64,000 nt of DNA from JBBEBE01 sp040882505 (lineage in GTDB: Bacteria; Bacteroidota; Rhodothermia; Balneolales; Balneolaceae): NCBI GenBank assembly GCA_040882505.1, contig JBBEBE010000005.1, positions 124,001 to 188,000 of the forward strand, read 5' to 3'. How positions within the stretch are numbered: the first letter of the stretch is position 1; each line of letters opens with the position of its first letter. The notes under the pieces were generated by a model. That model was not told where the DNA came from, made no database searches, and was given only the letters and a program-made list of their open reading frames with translations. A program made the position numbers and the translations under genes. Of this stretch, positions 51,292 to 60,802 are shown in pieces.

Positions 51292-52746
51292 TTGCAGCCT
51301 GAAAAGGCACCAACCCAACCACGAAACGCCCTGGAATCTCTCGAACGACTTTTTGCACGGTTTGCCGATCTGGCATGGGGACCGCCTCTGCTTCTGCTAT
51401 TGGTGGGAGGAGGACTCTTTTTCCTGATCTACAGTCGATTTATTCCCTACCGTCATATTGGACACGGACTCCGTGTTCTCACAGGCAAATACCAGGACCC
51501 CAACGCGCCGGGTGAAATTGACCATTTCCAGGCACTTACCAGTGCGCTGGCTGCCACGATTGGAATGGGAAACATTAGCGGTGTCGCCATCGCTCTCGGC
51601 ACGGGCGGGCCCGGGGCCATCTTCTGGATGTGGATCACTGCGCTTGTTGGCATGGCCTCCAAGTATTTTACCTGCACTCTCTCCATTCTCTATCGGGGTC
51701 GGGACCGGGAAGGGGAGCTCCAGGGCGGGCCGATGTATTATATTGTCGAAGGACTGGGTGCCAAATGGCGCCCGCTGGCTGTCTTCTTTTCACTGGCCGG
51801 CCTGATCGGCTGCACACCCATGTTCAATGCCAATCAGTTGGTTCAGATCATCCGGGACACCCTGCTCGTCCCGAATAATCTATTGGGGGTCGACCAACGA
51901 CTTCTGGCCGATTCCTTCCTTACAGAAACGGGCTTTCGCCTTTCCGACATCATCGTAGGAATTCTTCTGGTTGTCCTGATTGCCATGGTTGTTCTTGGCG
52001 GCATACGGAGAATTGGCACGGTTGCTTCCCGATTGGTACCCGCCATGGTACTCATCTACGCAGGTACCGTTGTGTATATTCTTCTATCGCACTGGACCGA
52101 AATCCCTGCCACGCTGATATGGATTGTCGAGGATGCATTCAGTGGGCAAGCCGTTGCTGGAGGAGCCCTCGGGGTGGTCATCTCCAACGGTATTCGACGG
52201 GGCGCGTTCTCCAATGAGGCCGGAATCGGAACCGAAGCGATGGCTCACGGAGCCGCCAAAACTCGGGAACCGGTTCGGGAAGGACTGGTCGGCATGTTGG
52301 AACCGGCCATTGATACGCTCATTGTCTGCACCATGACGGCGCTCGCACTGCTGCTGACCGGTGCCTGGAGCGAACCCGGGGTAGACGGAATTACCATGAC
52401 AGCTGTCGCATTTCAAGAGGGGATTCCGGGCGTGGGTTCATGGTTGCTCCTCCTTTGTGTGTTTATCTTCAGCATTACGACCATGTTTACCTACTCCTAC
52501 TACGGATCCAAATGTCTTGGCTTTCTGGTCGGATCGAAGTGGAACCGATCCTACCTCTATTTCTATCTGTTTACCATCTTTATCGGATCGATCACCACGA
52601 TTGACATGGTCATCAATCTGATCGACGGTATGTTTGCCTTGATGGCTATCCCGACCATGACCGCCACTCTTCTGTTGGCTCCACGGGTGATGGATGCCAC
52701 ACGATCCTATTTCAAGCGCAAGGAGGCAGGGGACTTTGATCGTTGA
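51292..52746 (+). CDS. Sodium:alanine/glycine symporter family (AGCS)
   Basis: A 484-aa carrier with about 10-11 helices. FQALTSALAATIGMGNISGVAIALGTGGPGAIFWMW and NEAGIGTEAMAHGAAKT are the diagnostic AGCS motifs. It imports alanine or glycine with Na+. The only start after the preceding in-frame stop is TTG 51292 (ATG comes too late for TM1), with no clear Shine-Dalgarno. Confidence 0.94.
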   Translation: MQPEKAPTQPRNALESLERLFARFADLAWGPPLLLLLVGGGLFFLIYSRFIPYRHIGHGLRVLTGKYQDPNAPGEIDHFQALTSALAATIGMGNISGVAIALGTGGPGAIFWMWITALVGMASKYFTCTLSILYRGRDREGELQGGPMYYIVEGLGAKWRPLAVFFSLAGLIGCTPMFNANQLVQIIRDTLLVPNNLLGVDQRLLADSFLTETGFRLSDIIVGILLVVLIAMVVLGGIRRIGTVASRLVPAMVLIYAGTVVYILLSHWTEIPATLIWIVEDAFSGQAVAGGALGVVISNGIRRGAFSNEAGIGTEAMAHGAAKTREPVREGLVGMLEPAIDTLIVCTMTALALLLTGAWSEPGVDGITMTAVAFQEGIPGVGSWLLLLCVFIFSITTMFTYSYYGSKCLGFLVGSKWNRSYLYFYLFTIFIGSITTIDMVINLIDGMFALMAIPTMTATLLLAPRVMDATRSYFKRKEAGDFDR

Positions 52747-52803
52747 CCTTCAACCATACGCTGGAACACGACGGCATTTCTGCATGATCCGTAATCACGA
52801 CTA

Positions 52804-53973
52804 ATGGCCTACACGTTCAAAAAAAATTCCCGGGGGTACTCCAACTGGACCTTCCCGTTCATGAGGAAAACCATTATCCCTGCGACCGATTGTCTCTTTC
52901 GTCCCCGAATGGTGAACCCGGAAAACATGCCGCTCACCGGTCCCTGTTTTATTTACGGGAACCACTCCAACTATTTTGATCCCTTCATGCTCAACATGAA
53001 GTTGCAGAACGAGCCGACAGCCGGTGTCATGACCAGAGACCAGTTTCACAAAACGATTCCGAGACTCTTCATGGACAGCATTGGAATCGTTCCGACGAGT
53101 AAGTATGTCCCGGAACCGGGTGTCATTCGGCAGGTACTCAAAATGATCGACCAGCAACGAATGATCGTGATCTTTCCCGAAGGGGGGCGTCGGTGGGATG
53201 GCCGGCCCAAACCACTTATCGAGGCTACACTCAAGCTATTTTGGAAAATGGGTATTCCGATCCACCCGGTCCGGATTCACGGGTCCTATCTTTCCTGGCC
53301 ACGTTGGGCACGTGTACCTCGCCAAAGCTCGGTCGACGTACACTGGCTCAATCCACTCCACGCATCCGACTTCCCGGATTTTGAGACGTTTTCCGAGACG
53401 TGCAAACAAGCGATCCGATTCAACGAGTATGACGCCCCTTCATCCGTGATTCCGACCCGGGGTTGGTCCCTCTCGTCCGGAATCGAGCGTCTGCTCTACC
53501 GCTGTCCCGAAACCGGTGTCAGCGATTCAATCTACAGCTGGGGCGGCGACCGGTTTTCGAGTCGGACAGGATCCCTCAACTATCGGATGGATCTGGCCGG
53601 ACGACTTCACGATACCCACGGGGAGGTTCATTCGTTGATTGATCTGTATGACCGAATGCGAGCCCTCCCCATGGATCGAGCACCGGAAGGACATCTTCTC
53701 GAAGAGGTTCAATCCACCTTCTATACATTGGGTAGATCCAACGAACGTGTGACGCTCGGGGAAGGAGCCATCTGGCTCTATCCGGATGGCATTCGATATC
53801 GGTTCGGTTCGACCCGAAAGGAGATCGACTTGGAGAACCTGTACACCGTATCCGTAGAACAGGCTCGAAAAATCAGTCTGACCACTCCGGACGGGACCCT
53901 GCAGTTCACTCTGACCGGAAGTGCCCTGCAGTGGCAACACTACATCCGCCGTCTGCAAAAAGGCGAGATGTAA
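52804..53973 (+). CDS. PlsC-like 1-acylglycerol-phosphate acyltransferase with C-terminal extension
   Basis: A 389-aa protein. The acyltransferase part has NHSNYFDP (H-x4-D motif) and FPEGGRRWDG (motif III). It would transfer acyl chains to lysophospholipid or a related acceptor at the inner membrane. The C-terminal 180 residues (ERLLYRCPETGVSDSIYSWGGDRF onward, ending in a beta-rich IDLENLYTVSVEQARKISLT) are an extension I do not recognise. Converges on the M1 peptidase gene with 9 bp between. Confidence 0.87.
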   Translation: MAYTFKKNSRGYSNWTFPFMRKTIIPATDCLFRPRMVNPENMPLTGPCFIYGNHSNYFDPFMLNMKLQNEPTAGVMTRDQFHKTIPRLFMDSIGIVPTSKYVPEPGVIRQVLKMIDQQRMIVIFPEGGRRWDGRPKPLIEATLKLFWKMGIPIHPVRIHGSYLSWPRWARVPRQSSVDVHWLNPLHASDFPDFETFSETCKQAIRFNEYDAPSSVIPTRGWSLSSGIERLLYRCPETGVSDSIYSWGGDRFSSRTGSLNYRMDLAGRLHDTHGEVHSLIDLYDRMRALPMDRAPEGHLLEEVQSTFYTLGRSNERVTLGEGAIWLYPDGIRYRFGSTRKEIDLENLYTVSVEQARKISLTTPDGTLQFTLTGSALQWQHYIRRLQKGEM

Positions 53974-53982
53974 CAACTTTGG

Positions 53983-55875
53983 TTACGGTGTCGATTCCGA
54001 CGGTTTCCAACGATCATTGGCAGGTACGACATCGGCTACCCGACCACCAGGATTCAGTTCCAACGATTCAATTTGATCCCACCCGAACGGTAGTTCCAGA
54101 TCGTATCGAGAGTCTACCCATCTCCAGGATTCGGACCTGTGCCACCGCTCCGGATCCCCCTCGGCAGGTTTCGTCCCCCAAGTCATTGCCAATGGAATGT
54201 GATACACATGCGAATCGCCCGAGGTGAGCCGAACCAGAAGGTCAACCGGCATCGGAATCTCTCCTAGATTCTCCAGATGTACGTGAACCCCTTCTTCCAG
54301 CCGGGATACGTCTGTGATGGCATAGTCGATGGTTCGTGTCGATTCGATCCAATCATCGTAGTACCCATCCAACTGCATGCCCGACTCACGTTCGATGGCC
54401 CGCAGAAGATCTTCTCCGGTCGGATGGCCATAAGCGTGTTCCAGATAGAAACGTTTGAGCCCGCGATCAAGGGCTTCTTCGCCAACGATATGCCCGAGTT
54501 GGTGGTAGAAGATGGCTCCTTTGGAGTAGGAAGCGATGGAGTAGGCTACGTTTCGGTCGAATCGGTCGGAGTGACGATGCATGGGTTCTTCCAGTCCGGC
54601 ATCCACAATCGCCTGATAATTCCGGTAGTGATTCTCCATCCGGTCCTCTGTTTGATCTCCAAAGAGCTCGGCCATGATACGTGACGAGAGCCATGAGGTG
54701 GTCCCTTCGTCCATCCAGGCCTCCCGACTCTCGTTGGTCGCCAGCACCCCCTGAAACCAGGCGTGAACAAGTTCGTGAACCGTCACACCCACCAGGCTCT
54801 CCAGAGAACGGTTGCCGGTAATCAGGGTTCCGGATCCATACTCCATGCCACCATCCCCTCCTTGAATCACCTTGTATTCCGGGTAGGGATACGGGCCAAC
54901 GTGGTTGGCCATCCAATCGAATGCACGAGCTGTATAGTCGGGAAGAGCTTCCCAGTTTCTCAACAACGCTTGCTGCTCCGTTTCGGATGCGTTTACGGCG
55001 ACCGGATCGGTCTGATAGTAGAATCGGAGTGTGGGTCCAGTGCGCATCTCCAGACTGGCCTCTCGGTACTCCCGATCGGCGGCCCACATCACATCATGTA
55101 CCTGTTCCGACAGAAATCGCCATGTCAAGGCTCTTTCACCCGTCGGCTCCGGTTCCCCCTGCTGCAGGCCAGTGGCGGCTACAAAGTACTCGCGATCCAT
55201 CGTAATGGAGAGATCGAAGGTCCCGAATGGTGCAAAGAACTCCCGTCCGATGTACGGCTCCGTGTGCCATCCGTGCCGGTCATAATTTGCAAATTTGGGA
55301 AACCACTGAGCCATGGAATAGTCGATTCCCTCGGCGTTGTTTCGTCCGGAACGTCGAATTTGAAGAGGTACTTGTCCTTCCCACTCCATATCCAGCTGCA
55401 GGGATTGTCCCGGAAGAAGTGGATCCTCCAGAGATACCGCCATGAGGGTTCCATCTACCTGCCATTCAACCGGCTGGCCATCCCGTTCAAGGGTATTCAC
55501 ACGATGAAAACCCCTCTCTTCCCCGGAAAGACGGGAGATCCGGTCCCCGACACGGGAATCGGGATCCGGCAGCGATCGGGTCCGGACATCCATGCGACTA
55601 CCCGGCTGGAATGCATTGAAATAGAGATGAATAAAGACACGATCCAGTGTATCGGGTGACTGGTTGTAAAGGGTCATCCGTTGCTCCGCATCCAGTCGGT
55701 GTGTCTCTGCATCGAGTGTCACGTCCATGATATAGGCAACTTCCTGTTGCCAGCCGAGTGGGCGCTGTGCATGGAGCGGATCGGCCAATCCGGCGATCAT
55801 GGTCACACAGAGGAGGACTCCCGTCAGAAGTGCAGAATCAAACTTGGGTCGAAAACCGGAATCGTGCCGCATCAT
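53983..55875 (-). CDS. Secreted M1-family zinc metallopeptidase
   Basis: A 630-aa exported aminopeptidase-like enzyme. A signal peptide (LTGVLLCVTMIAGLADPLHA) is followed by the N-terminal beta saddle and the catalytic domain with HELVHAW and, 18 residues on, the third zinc ligand Glu (WMDEG). GGMEYGSGTLI is the GAMEN-like substrate motif. It should trim peptides in the periplasm or outside. Downstream of recR's start region but probably a separate unit. Confidence 0.94.
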   Translation of the reverse strand: MMRHDSGFRPKFDSALLTGVLLCVTMIAGLADPLHAQRPLGWQQEVAYIMDVTLDAETHRLDAEQRMTLYNQSPDTLDRVFIHLYFNAFQPGSRMDVRTRSLPDPDSRVGDRISRLSGEERGFHRVNTLERDGQPVEWQVDGTLMAVSLEDPLLPGQSLQLDMEWEGQVPLQIRRSGRNNAEGIDYSMAQWFPKFANYDRHGWHTEPYIGREFFAPFGTFDLSITMDREYFVAATGLQQGEPEPTGERALTWRFLSEQVHDVMWAADREYREASLEMRTGPTLRFYYQTDPVAVNASETEQQALLRNWEALPDYTARAFDWMANHVGPYPYPEYKVIQGGDGGMEYGSGTLITGNRSLESLVGVTVHELVHAWFQGVLATNESREAWMDEGTTSWLSSRIMAELFGDQTEDRMENHYRNYQAIVDAGLEEPMHRHSDRFDRNVAYSIASYSKGAIFYHQLGHIVGEEALDRGLKRFYLEHAYGHPTGEDLLRAIERESGMQLDGYYDDWIESTRTIDYAITDVSRLEEGVHVHLENLGEIPMPVDLLVRLTSGDSHVYHIPLAMTWGTKPAEGDPERWHRSESWRWVDSRYDLELPFGWDQIESLELNPGGRVADVVPANDRWKPSESTP

Positions 55876-55907
55876 CCTCTCCGTTTGGATTCGTGGGGAT
55901 CCGTCTC

Positions 55908-56510
55908 TCAGAACGGATTGCGACTGGCAAAAGCTCTGCTCAGCGTCGCTTCATCAATATACTCAAGCTGTGATCCCATCGGAATGCCGTAGGCAATTCG
56001 GGTCACATTCACCTCGTACGGTTTGAGCAACTTGTTGATGTAAAACGAGGTGGCCTCGCCCTCTGCATCCGGATTCAGGGCCAAAATCACCTCTTCTATG
56101 GACTCTTCCGAATTCAGGCGCTCCATTAATTCCCGGATGCGAAGGTCGTCCGGACCAATGCTCTGCATGGGGGAGATCACCCCTCCAAGAACATGGTAAC
56201 GACCCTGAAACTCGTTGGTCTTCTCGATATAGTAGACGTCCTGAAACTCCTCGACAACGCATATTTGCCCGTTTTCACGACGTGGATGGCTGCAGATCGA
56301 GCAGGGTGTTTCGTCCGATATGGTTCCACATATCGTACATCGGGTAACTGACCGCTTGAGCTCTTCGAGAGCCTTGGTCAGCTCAAACACCTGCTCTTGG
56401 CTCTGCTTGAGAAGAAACATGGCAATCCGGCGTGCCGATTTACGACCGGTTCCCGGCAGACGGGAGAGCTCTTCAATGGCCCGTTCAAGTGCTTCTGATG
56501 TAAGCTGCAT
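55908..56510 (-). CDS. recR: Recombination mediator RecR
   Basis: A 200-aa DNA repair protein of the RecFOR pathway. LSRLPGTGRKSARRIAMFLL is the helix-hairpin-helix start. The four-Cys zinc finger reads CTICGTISDETPCSIC then a Toprim domain with ICVVEEFQDVYYIE and ALNPDAEGEATSFYI. It follows ybaB and dnaX on the same strand in the widely conserved order dnaX-ybaB-recR. Confidence 0.97.
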   Translation of the reverse strand: MQLTSEALERAIEELSRLPGTGRKSARRIAMFLLKQSQEQVFELTKALEELKRSVTRCTICGTISDETPCSICSHPRRENGQICVVEEFQDVYYIEKTNEFQGRYHVLGGVISPMQSIGPDDLRIRELMERLNSEESIEEVILALNPDAEGEATSFYINKLLKPYEVNVTRIAYGIPMGSQLEYIDEATLSRAFASRNPF

Positions 56511-56513
56511 GAA

Positions 56514-56855
56514 TCAGAGCCCAAACTTTGAGAGGTCAAGCCCGGGAATGGAGCCTCCGCCAGGTATCATATCTTTGTAGATCTCTTGCATCCGCTCCTT
56601 CCCGGCAGCCTCCGCCTTCTCCAGTGCCTTGTTCACACCTGCGACAACCAAATCCTCGAGCATCTCCTTCTCCTCCGGATCGACCACATCCCGGTCCAGG
56701 TCGATTTTGAGAATCTCCCGTTTCCCGTTGGCCGTTACCTTTACCATGCCTCCACCGGCTTCGGCCTCCACGATCAGATCACCGAGCTGCTCCTGTGCCT
56801 CTTTCATTTTGTTCTGCATGTCGGTAACCTTTCCAAACATATCTGCCATATTCAT
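56514..56855 (-). CDS. ybaB: YbaB/EbfC nucleoid-associated protein
   Basis: A 113-aa DNA-binding protein; MNMADMFGKVTDMQNKMKEAQEQLGDL and VEAEAGGGMVKVTANGKREIL are the family hallmarks. Dimers bind DNA and affect gene expression. Its stop is 4 bp before recR, and it lies 30 bp after dnaX. Confidence 0.95.
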   Translation of the reverse strand: MNMADMFGKVTDMQNKMKEAQEQLGDLIVEAEAGGGMVKVTANGKREILKIDLDRDVVDPEEKEMLEDLVVAGVNKALEKAEAAGKERMQEIYKDMIPGGGSIPGLDLSKFGL

Positions 56856-56885
56856 GATATTGACTCTCCGCTCATCCGTTTACGA

Positions 56886-58826
56886 TTAATACTCCAATTC
56901 TGCTCCAAAGAGCTCGACAATCTTCTTGAGTGTCGGATCCTTCTTCTGTATCTCCTGAAAGCGTTCATACGGGCTCATTCGTTCACGAGTCGGCTCCTTG
57001 GACACCGTAACGATTCCTTTCACGCGAATGGTGCGTCCCAAAACACGAGCCAGTAATTGTGATAGAAGTTCCTGGTTTTCGTCCAACAACCGACTGGCAA
57101 ATTCATTCTCGACTTCGACCTCCAGCTGGTTGCCGGTCAGATCCCGGCATTGAACTCTTTGCAACTGAAAGTAGAGCATTCGGGGTGCTTTCTGTTCGGC
57201 CAGCTCCAACAGCTGATCCCACTGCTCCACGACCTGATCGATGTTCAGCGGTCGTCGCTCAACGGACGCGTGTTCGGCCTCGTCATCTTCGTTTCCTGAA
57301 TCCGACCCGGAAAAAGAGGGCCGATCATCGGAATCGCCATTCCCCTTCAGTGATGCAGATTCCGGGGATTGTTCCACAGAACCTGATCGGGTATCGACCG
57401 AAGATTCTTCGGCATCCGACCCAAGAGAGGGTCTTCCAAAAAGATTATCTCCATCGAGACCCGCACCTGCAGGATCGTCCGCGACCTCTTCCGATTGTGC
57501 CGGTTCGGATCTCTTGTCGGCGTCCGGTACCGCGTGTACCGGATGCCCGTCCCGACTCGACTCGTCAGGCGAATCCCCTTGTGCATCGACCGAAGAGGGA
57601 GCCGCTTCCGATTCGGCGCTTGCATGGTCATGATCACCGGAAGGGTCGGTTCGACCCGTGTCCGGTTTCGAATATTGGCCGTTCGAATCCGGATCGCCTA
57701 CCGGTTCAATCCCTTTTTTTTTTAGCTCCCGGACTTCGTCAATCAGCGTAGCGATCTCCTGTGCACGTCCCATGTGAATCAACTTGAGCAACAGGATCTC
57801 GAACTGGATCACCGGTTGACGCGCATCCCGCAACGTCAGTTGTGTCTGACTGACCAGATGCAGCATCCGCATCCAGTCCTCTTCTGAAAGAGCGTTTGCT
57901 TGCTCAACGTACTGTGCTCGCATCTCGTCCGATGCCTCGATCAGACCCAATCTTCCGGAATGAGTAGCCACATAGAGATTCCGCAGATGGTCGGTCAATG
58001 AAACGAGAAATTCCTGGATATCCACGCCGTCATGGATCAGTCGCTGGACCATGCGGAGCCCGCCTTCGCTATCCCTCTCCAGGATCCGGCGCACCAATTC
58101 GAACAGCTCTCGTGTCCCCACCAAATTGAGCGCTTTGAGCAACTCCTCGTAACGGACGGTTCGTCCACAAAATGCAACGGCCTGATCCATCATGCCCAAT
58201 GCATCGCGCAGGGCACCATCCGCTTGGCGAGCGATCAAATGAAGCGATTCTTCGTCGACCTCGATCGACTCTTTATTGCAGATGAAGCGCAACCGATCCA
58301 CAATCTCGCGCACCCCGATCCGTTTGAAGTCGAACCGCTGCACCCGGGAGAGGATTGTAGGAAGTACTTTGTGCGGTTCGGTCGTGGCAAAAATAAAGAT
58401 GGCATGCTCTGGAGGTTCTTCCAGTGTTTTCAGAAGCGCATTGAACGCCTCTTTGGTGAGCATGTGAACCTCGTCAATAATAAAAATCTTGTACCGGCCA
58501 TTTTGGGGCGGAACCCGAATGACCTCTTTGAGGGCTCGAATATCCTCGATACTCCGATTGGAGGCGGCATCCATCTCTATGATGTTCAGGGTCCGAGTCA
58601 GATCTTCACCGTCAAGATCCTCCCCGACATCATTGACGGCACGAGCCAGTACCCTGGCCATCGTCGTTTTTCCCACTCCTCTCGGACCACAGAACATGTA
58701 GGCGTGCGAGATCCGATTGTTGCGAATGGCGTTTTGCAACGTATCCCGCACATGCTCCTGCGAGACCACATCATCAAATGTCTGCGGTCGGTACGCACGT
58801 GTCAGGGCTCTATACGATTCGCTCAT
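56886..58826 (-). CDS. dnaX: DNA polymerase III subunit gamma/tau
   Basis: A 646-aa clamp-loader ATPase. GPRGVGKTTMARVLARA is Walker A, FIIDEVHML Walker B and FATTEPHKVLPTILSR sensor 1. The place where other DnaX proteins have a four-Cys zinc module reads NDVGEDLDGEDLTRTLN, so those cysteines are missing. Residues 360-560 form an acidic low-complexity linker, and the last 100 residues are the tau-type C-terminus. A TTTTTTTTT run at 57715-57723 lies within the coding region, a site where a short gamma form could arise by slippage. Start at 58826 is standard. Confidence 0.95.
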   Translation of the reverse strand: MSESYRALTRAYRPQTFDDVVSQEHVRDTLQNAIRNNRISHAYMFCGPRGVGKTTMARVLARAVNDVGEDLDGEDLTRTLNIIEMDAASNRSIEDIRALKEVIRVPPQNGRYKIFIIDEVHMLTKEAFNALLKTLEEPPEHAIFIFATTEPHKVLPTILSRVQRFDFKRIGVREIVDRLRFICNKESIEVDEESLHLIARQADGALRDALGMMDQAVAFCGRTVRYEELLKALNLVGTRELFELVRRILERDSEGGLRMVQRLIHDGVDIQEFLVSLTDHLRNLYVATHSGRLGLIEASDEMRAQYVEQANALSEEDWMRMLHLVSQTQLTLRDARQPVIQFEILLLKLIHMGRAQEIATLIDEVRELKKKGIEPVGDPDSNGQYSKPDTGRTDPSGDHDHASAESEAAPSSVDAQGDSPDESSRDGHPVHAVPDADKRSEPAQSEEVADDPAGAGLDGDNLFGRPSLGSDAEESSVDTRSGSVEQSPESASLKGNGDSDDRPSFSGSDSGNEDDEAEHASVERRPLNIDQVVEQWDQLLELAEQKAPRMLYFQLQRVQCRDLTGNQLEVEVENEFASRLLDENQELLSQLLARVLGRTIRVKGIVTVSKEPTRERMSPYERFQEIQKKDPTLKKIVELFGAELEY

Positions 58827-58859
58827 GGCGACTTCCCGTTGCGTTGATGGTTCCGCCGA

Positions 58860-60266
58860 TCAGGGAAAGATCCCCATCGATTGATAGAGAATACCGATTT
58901 TTTCAATGGCGTTGATCAGGGATGCCGTCCTCAAATCGACATGGTGCTCTTTGCGGATCTCGTTGATCTCCTGATAGGCACTGGACATGGTCTCTGCAAG
59001 ACCCGACTCCACGAGCTCTCGTTCGCCAGCTCCTTGCGACAGGCGTGATTTGGTCTCGTTATCGATGGTCTGCCCCGTCACCGTCTCGATCTCTTTGAGC
59101 AATTGACGAATGGTTACCTCTTCATGACGTCTTCCCAGCCGACCAAACCGGACGTGCGACAGATTTTTGAGCCACTCGAAATAGGAGACCGTTACCCCAC
59201 CGGCGTTGAGGTAATTGTCGGGAATGATCAACACGCCCCGCTCCTTCAAGTTGGCATGGGCATCCGATGTCGTCGGTCCATTGGCAGCTTCGGCGATTAT
59301 TTTTGCCTGGATTCGTGGAGCGTTCTCTGCATGGATCTGGTTCTCCAGAGCCGCCGGAATAAGAATGTCACACTCCGATTCCAAAACTGCGTTCCGGTCA
59401 TCCAGATCGGTACCCCCTTCAAATCCCAGTATGGACCCGGTTTCAGCTCTCCAGGCCATCAATGCTTCCAGGTCTATTCCTTTTTCGGAATAAATGGATC
59501 CTTCACGCTCGGCCACTCCCACCATTCGGGCTCCCGCTTCGGTCATATAGAGAGCCGCATGATACCCTACATTCCCGAGCCCCTGTATGACAAATCGTTT
59601 TCCTTCAATACCCGGTTCCAGACCAATTGCCTTCATGTCGGCAACATCGTTGCACGCTTCCTGGACTCCGAAATAGACTCCCCGGCCCGTCGCCTCTTTT
59701 CGACCACGAATCCCCCCGTGGGAGATCGGTTTTCCGGTAACGGCCCCTTCGGCATTCAGTTCGGAAGTGAGCTGGCGATAGGTATCCATGATCCAGGCCA
59801 TCTCCTGCTCCCCGGTACCGTAATCCGGTGCAGGTACATCGTTATTCGGTCCGATAAAGTCTTTTTTGAAGAGCTCGAACGTATAGCGCCGGGTAATTCG
59901 CTCCAATTCGCTCTCGCTGTAATTGGACTTTTCGATCCGGATACCCCCCTTGGCACCACCGAACGGCACATTCACCACGGCGCATTTGTAGGACATCAAA
60001 GCCGCCAATGCCATGGTCTCGTCTTCATTGACGGTCGTGGCGTAGCGGATTCCGCCCTTGGTCGGCTGTTTGTGATGGCTGTGCTGAACCCGCCACCCCT
60101 CGATCACTTCAATGCTTCCATCGTCTCGCTCCAGGGGAAACGCCACCCGAAGCACATTGTTGCACATCTTGATCTGCTTGAGCAATCCCTCGTCAAAAGA
60201 GGTGTAAGCCGCTGCCTTGTCAAAGGCGATATTGACCTGATCAAAAAACCGATACTCATTCGACAT
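58860..60266 (-). CDS. Glu/Leu/Phe/Val-type dehydrogenase, probably glutamate dehydrogenase
   Basis: A 468-aa enzyme. ATG 60266 is chosen because GGAG lies 5 nt upstream. Motifs: HSHHKQPTKGGIRYA, the catalytic loop VPFGGAKGGIRI, VPAPDYGTGEQEMAWI and the Rossmann VIQGLGNVGYHAA. It belongs to the group of NAD(+)- or dual-specific glutamate dehydrogenases, distinct from gdhA at 5112-6494. Leucine dehydrogenase is less likely given the length. It ends close to the dnaX start region on the same strand. Confidence 0.9.
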   Translation of the reverse strand: MSNEYRFFDQVNIAFDKAAAYTSFDEGLLKQIKMCNNVLRVAFPLERDDGSIEVIEGWRVQHSHHKQPTKGGIRYATTVNEDETMALAALMSYKCAVVNVPFGGAKGGIRIEKSNYSESELERITRRYTFELFKKDFIGPNNDVPAPDYGTGEQEMAWIMDTYRQLTSELNAEGAVTGKPISHGGIRGRKEATGRGVYFGVQEACNDVADMKAIGLEPGIEGKRFVIQGLGNVGYHAALYMTEAGARMVGVAEREGSIYSEKGIDLEALMAWRAETGSILGFEGGTDLDDRNAVLESECDILIPAALENQIHAENAPRIQAKIIAEAANGPTTSDAHANLKERGVLIIPDNYLNAGGVTVSYFEWLKNLSHVRFGRLGRRHEEVTIRQLLKEIETVTGQTIDNETKSRLSQGAGERELVESGLAETMSSAYQEINEIRKEHHVDLRTASLINAIEKIGILYQSMGIFP

Positions 60267-60357
60267 CCAATCTCCAGCCTGAAATTTCATGCCCGGGTAC
60301 CGAGATACACATGACCGACTCTCTCCCCGGGCGAGAGCAGCGGTGTCTGATTCTCAT

Positions 60358-60639
60358 TTATCTTCGTTCTATTCGGGCGTCCGGTTCGTGAATCGGATGG
60401 ACACTGAACGCGTTGCAAAGAAACAGCAATCCGAGAGTACCCATGGCTGCAAACAGCAACGGAGCACTCAATCCGGCTGCAATAAAAACGATCCCCAGCA
60501 CCAGTGTTCCCAGCGCACCTGCAACCACATTTTTCATCTGACCCATGCTTCGATAGCCAAGTACCAAATCCGTACCCAGTCCGACCAGCAGCCCGACGGA
60601 GATCAACCAGTAGATCATTATACCATTGAATTCTTCCAT
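60358..60639 (-). CDS. Small membrane protein of unknown function
   Basis: A 93-aa protein with three hydrophobic segments (IMIYWLISVGLLVGLGTDLVLG, VVAGALGTLVLGIVFIAAGL, PLLFAAMGTLGLLFLCNAF) and a charged tail. The glycine-rich first two helices recall GlsB/YeaQ-type stress proteins, but the match is weak. Not otherwise recognised. Confidence 0.6.
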   Translation of the reverse strand: MEEFNGIMIYWLISVGLLVGLGTDLVLGYRSMGQMKNVVAGALGTLVLGIVFIAAGLSAPLLFAAMGTLGLLFLCNAFSVHPIHEPDARIERR

Positions 60640-60802
60640 TGTCCTGTCTCTTCCTTACATTTTGAAGGTTCCGGGATCATCGACGGCTCTCTCGTTTCAC
60701 CCTCTTTGAAGCTGCATTGAAGGCGGTTGGCCGGCAGACCCGATGGATGGTCAGAAGGTAATAAATCTTGTCCTGGAATGCTCCAGGAAACCGCTCCCAA
60801 TC

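Noticed and set aside
59103..60314. 403-aa plus-strand frame over the second glutamate dehydrogenase
   Set aside because: Antisense shadow of a well-supported gene.
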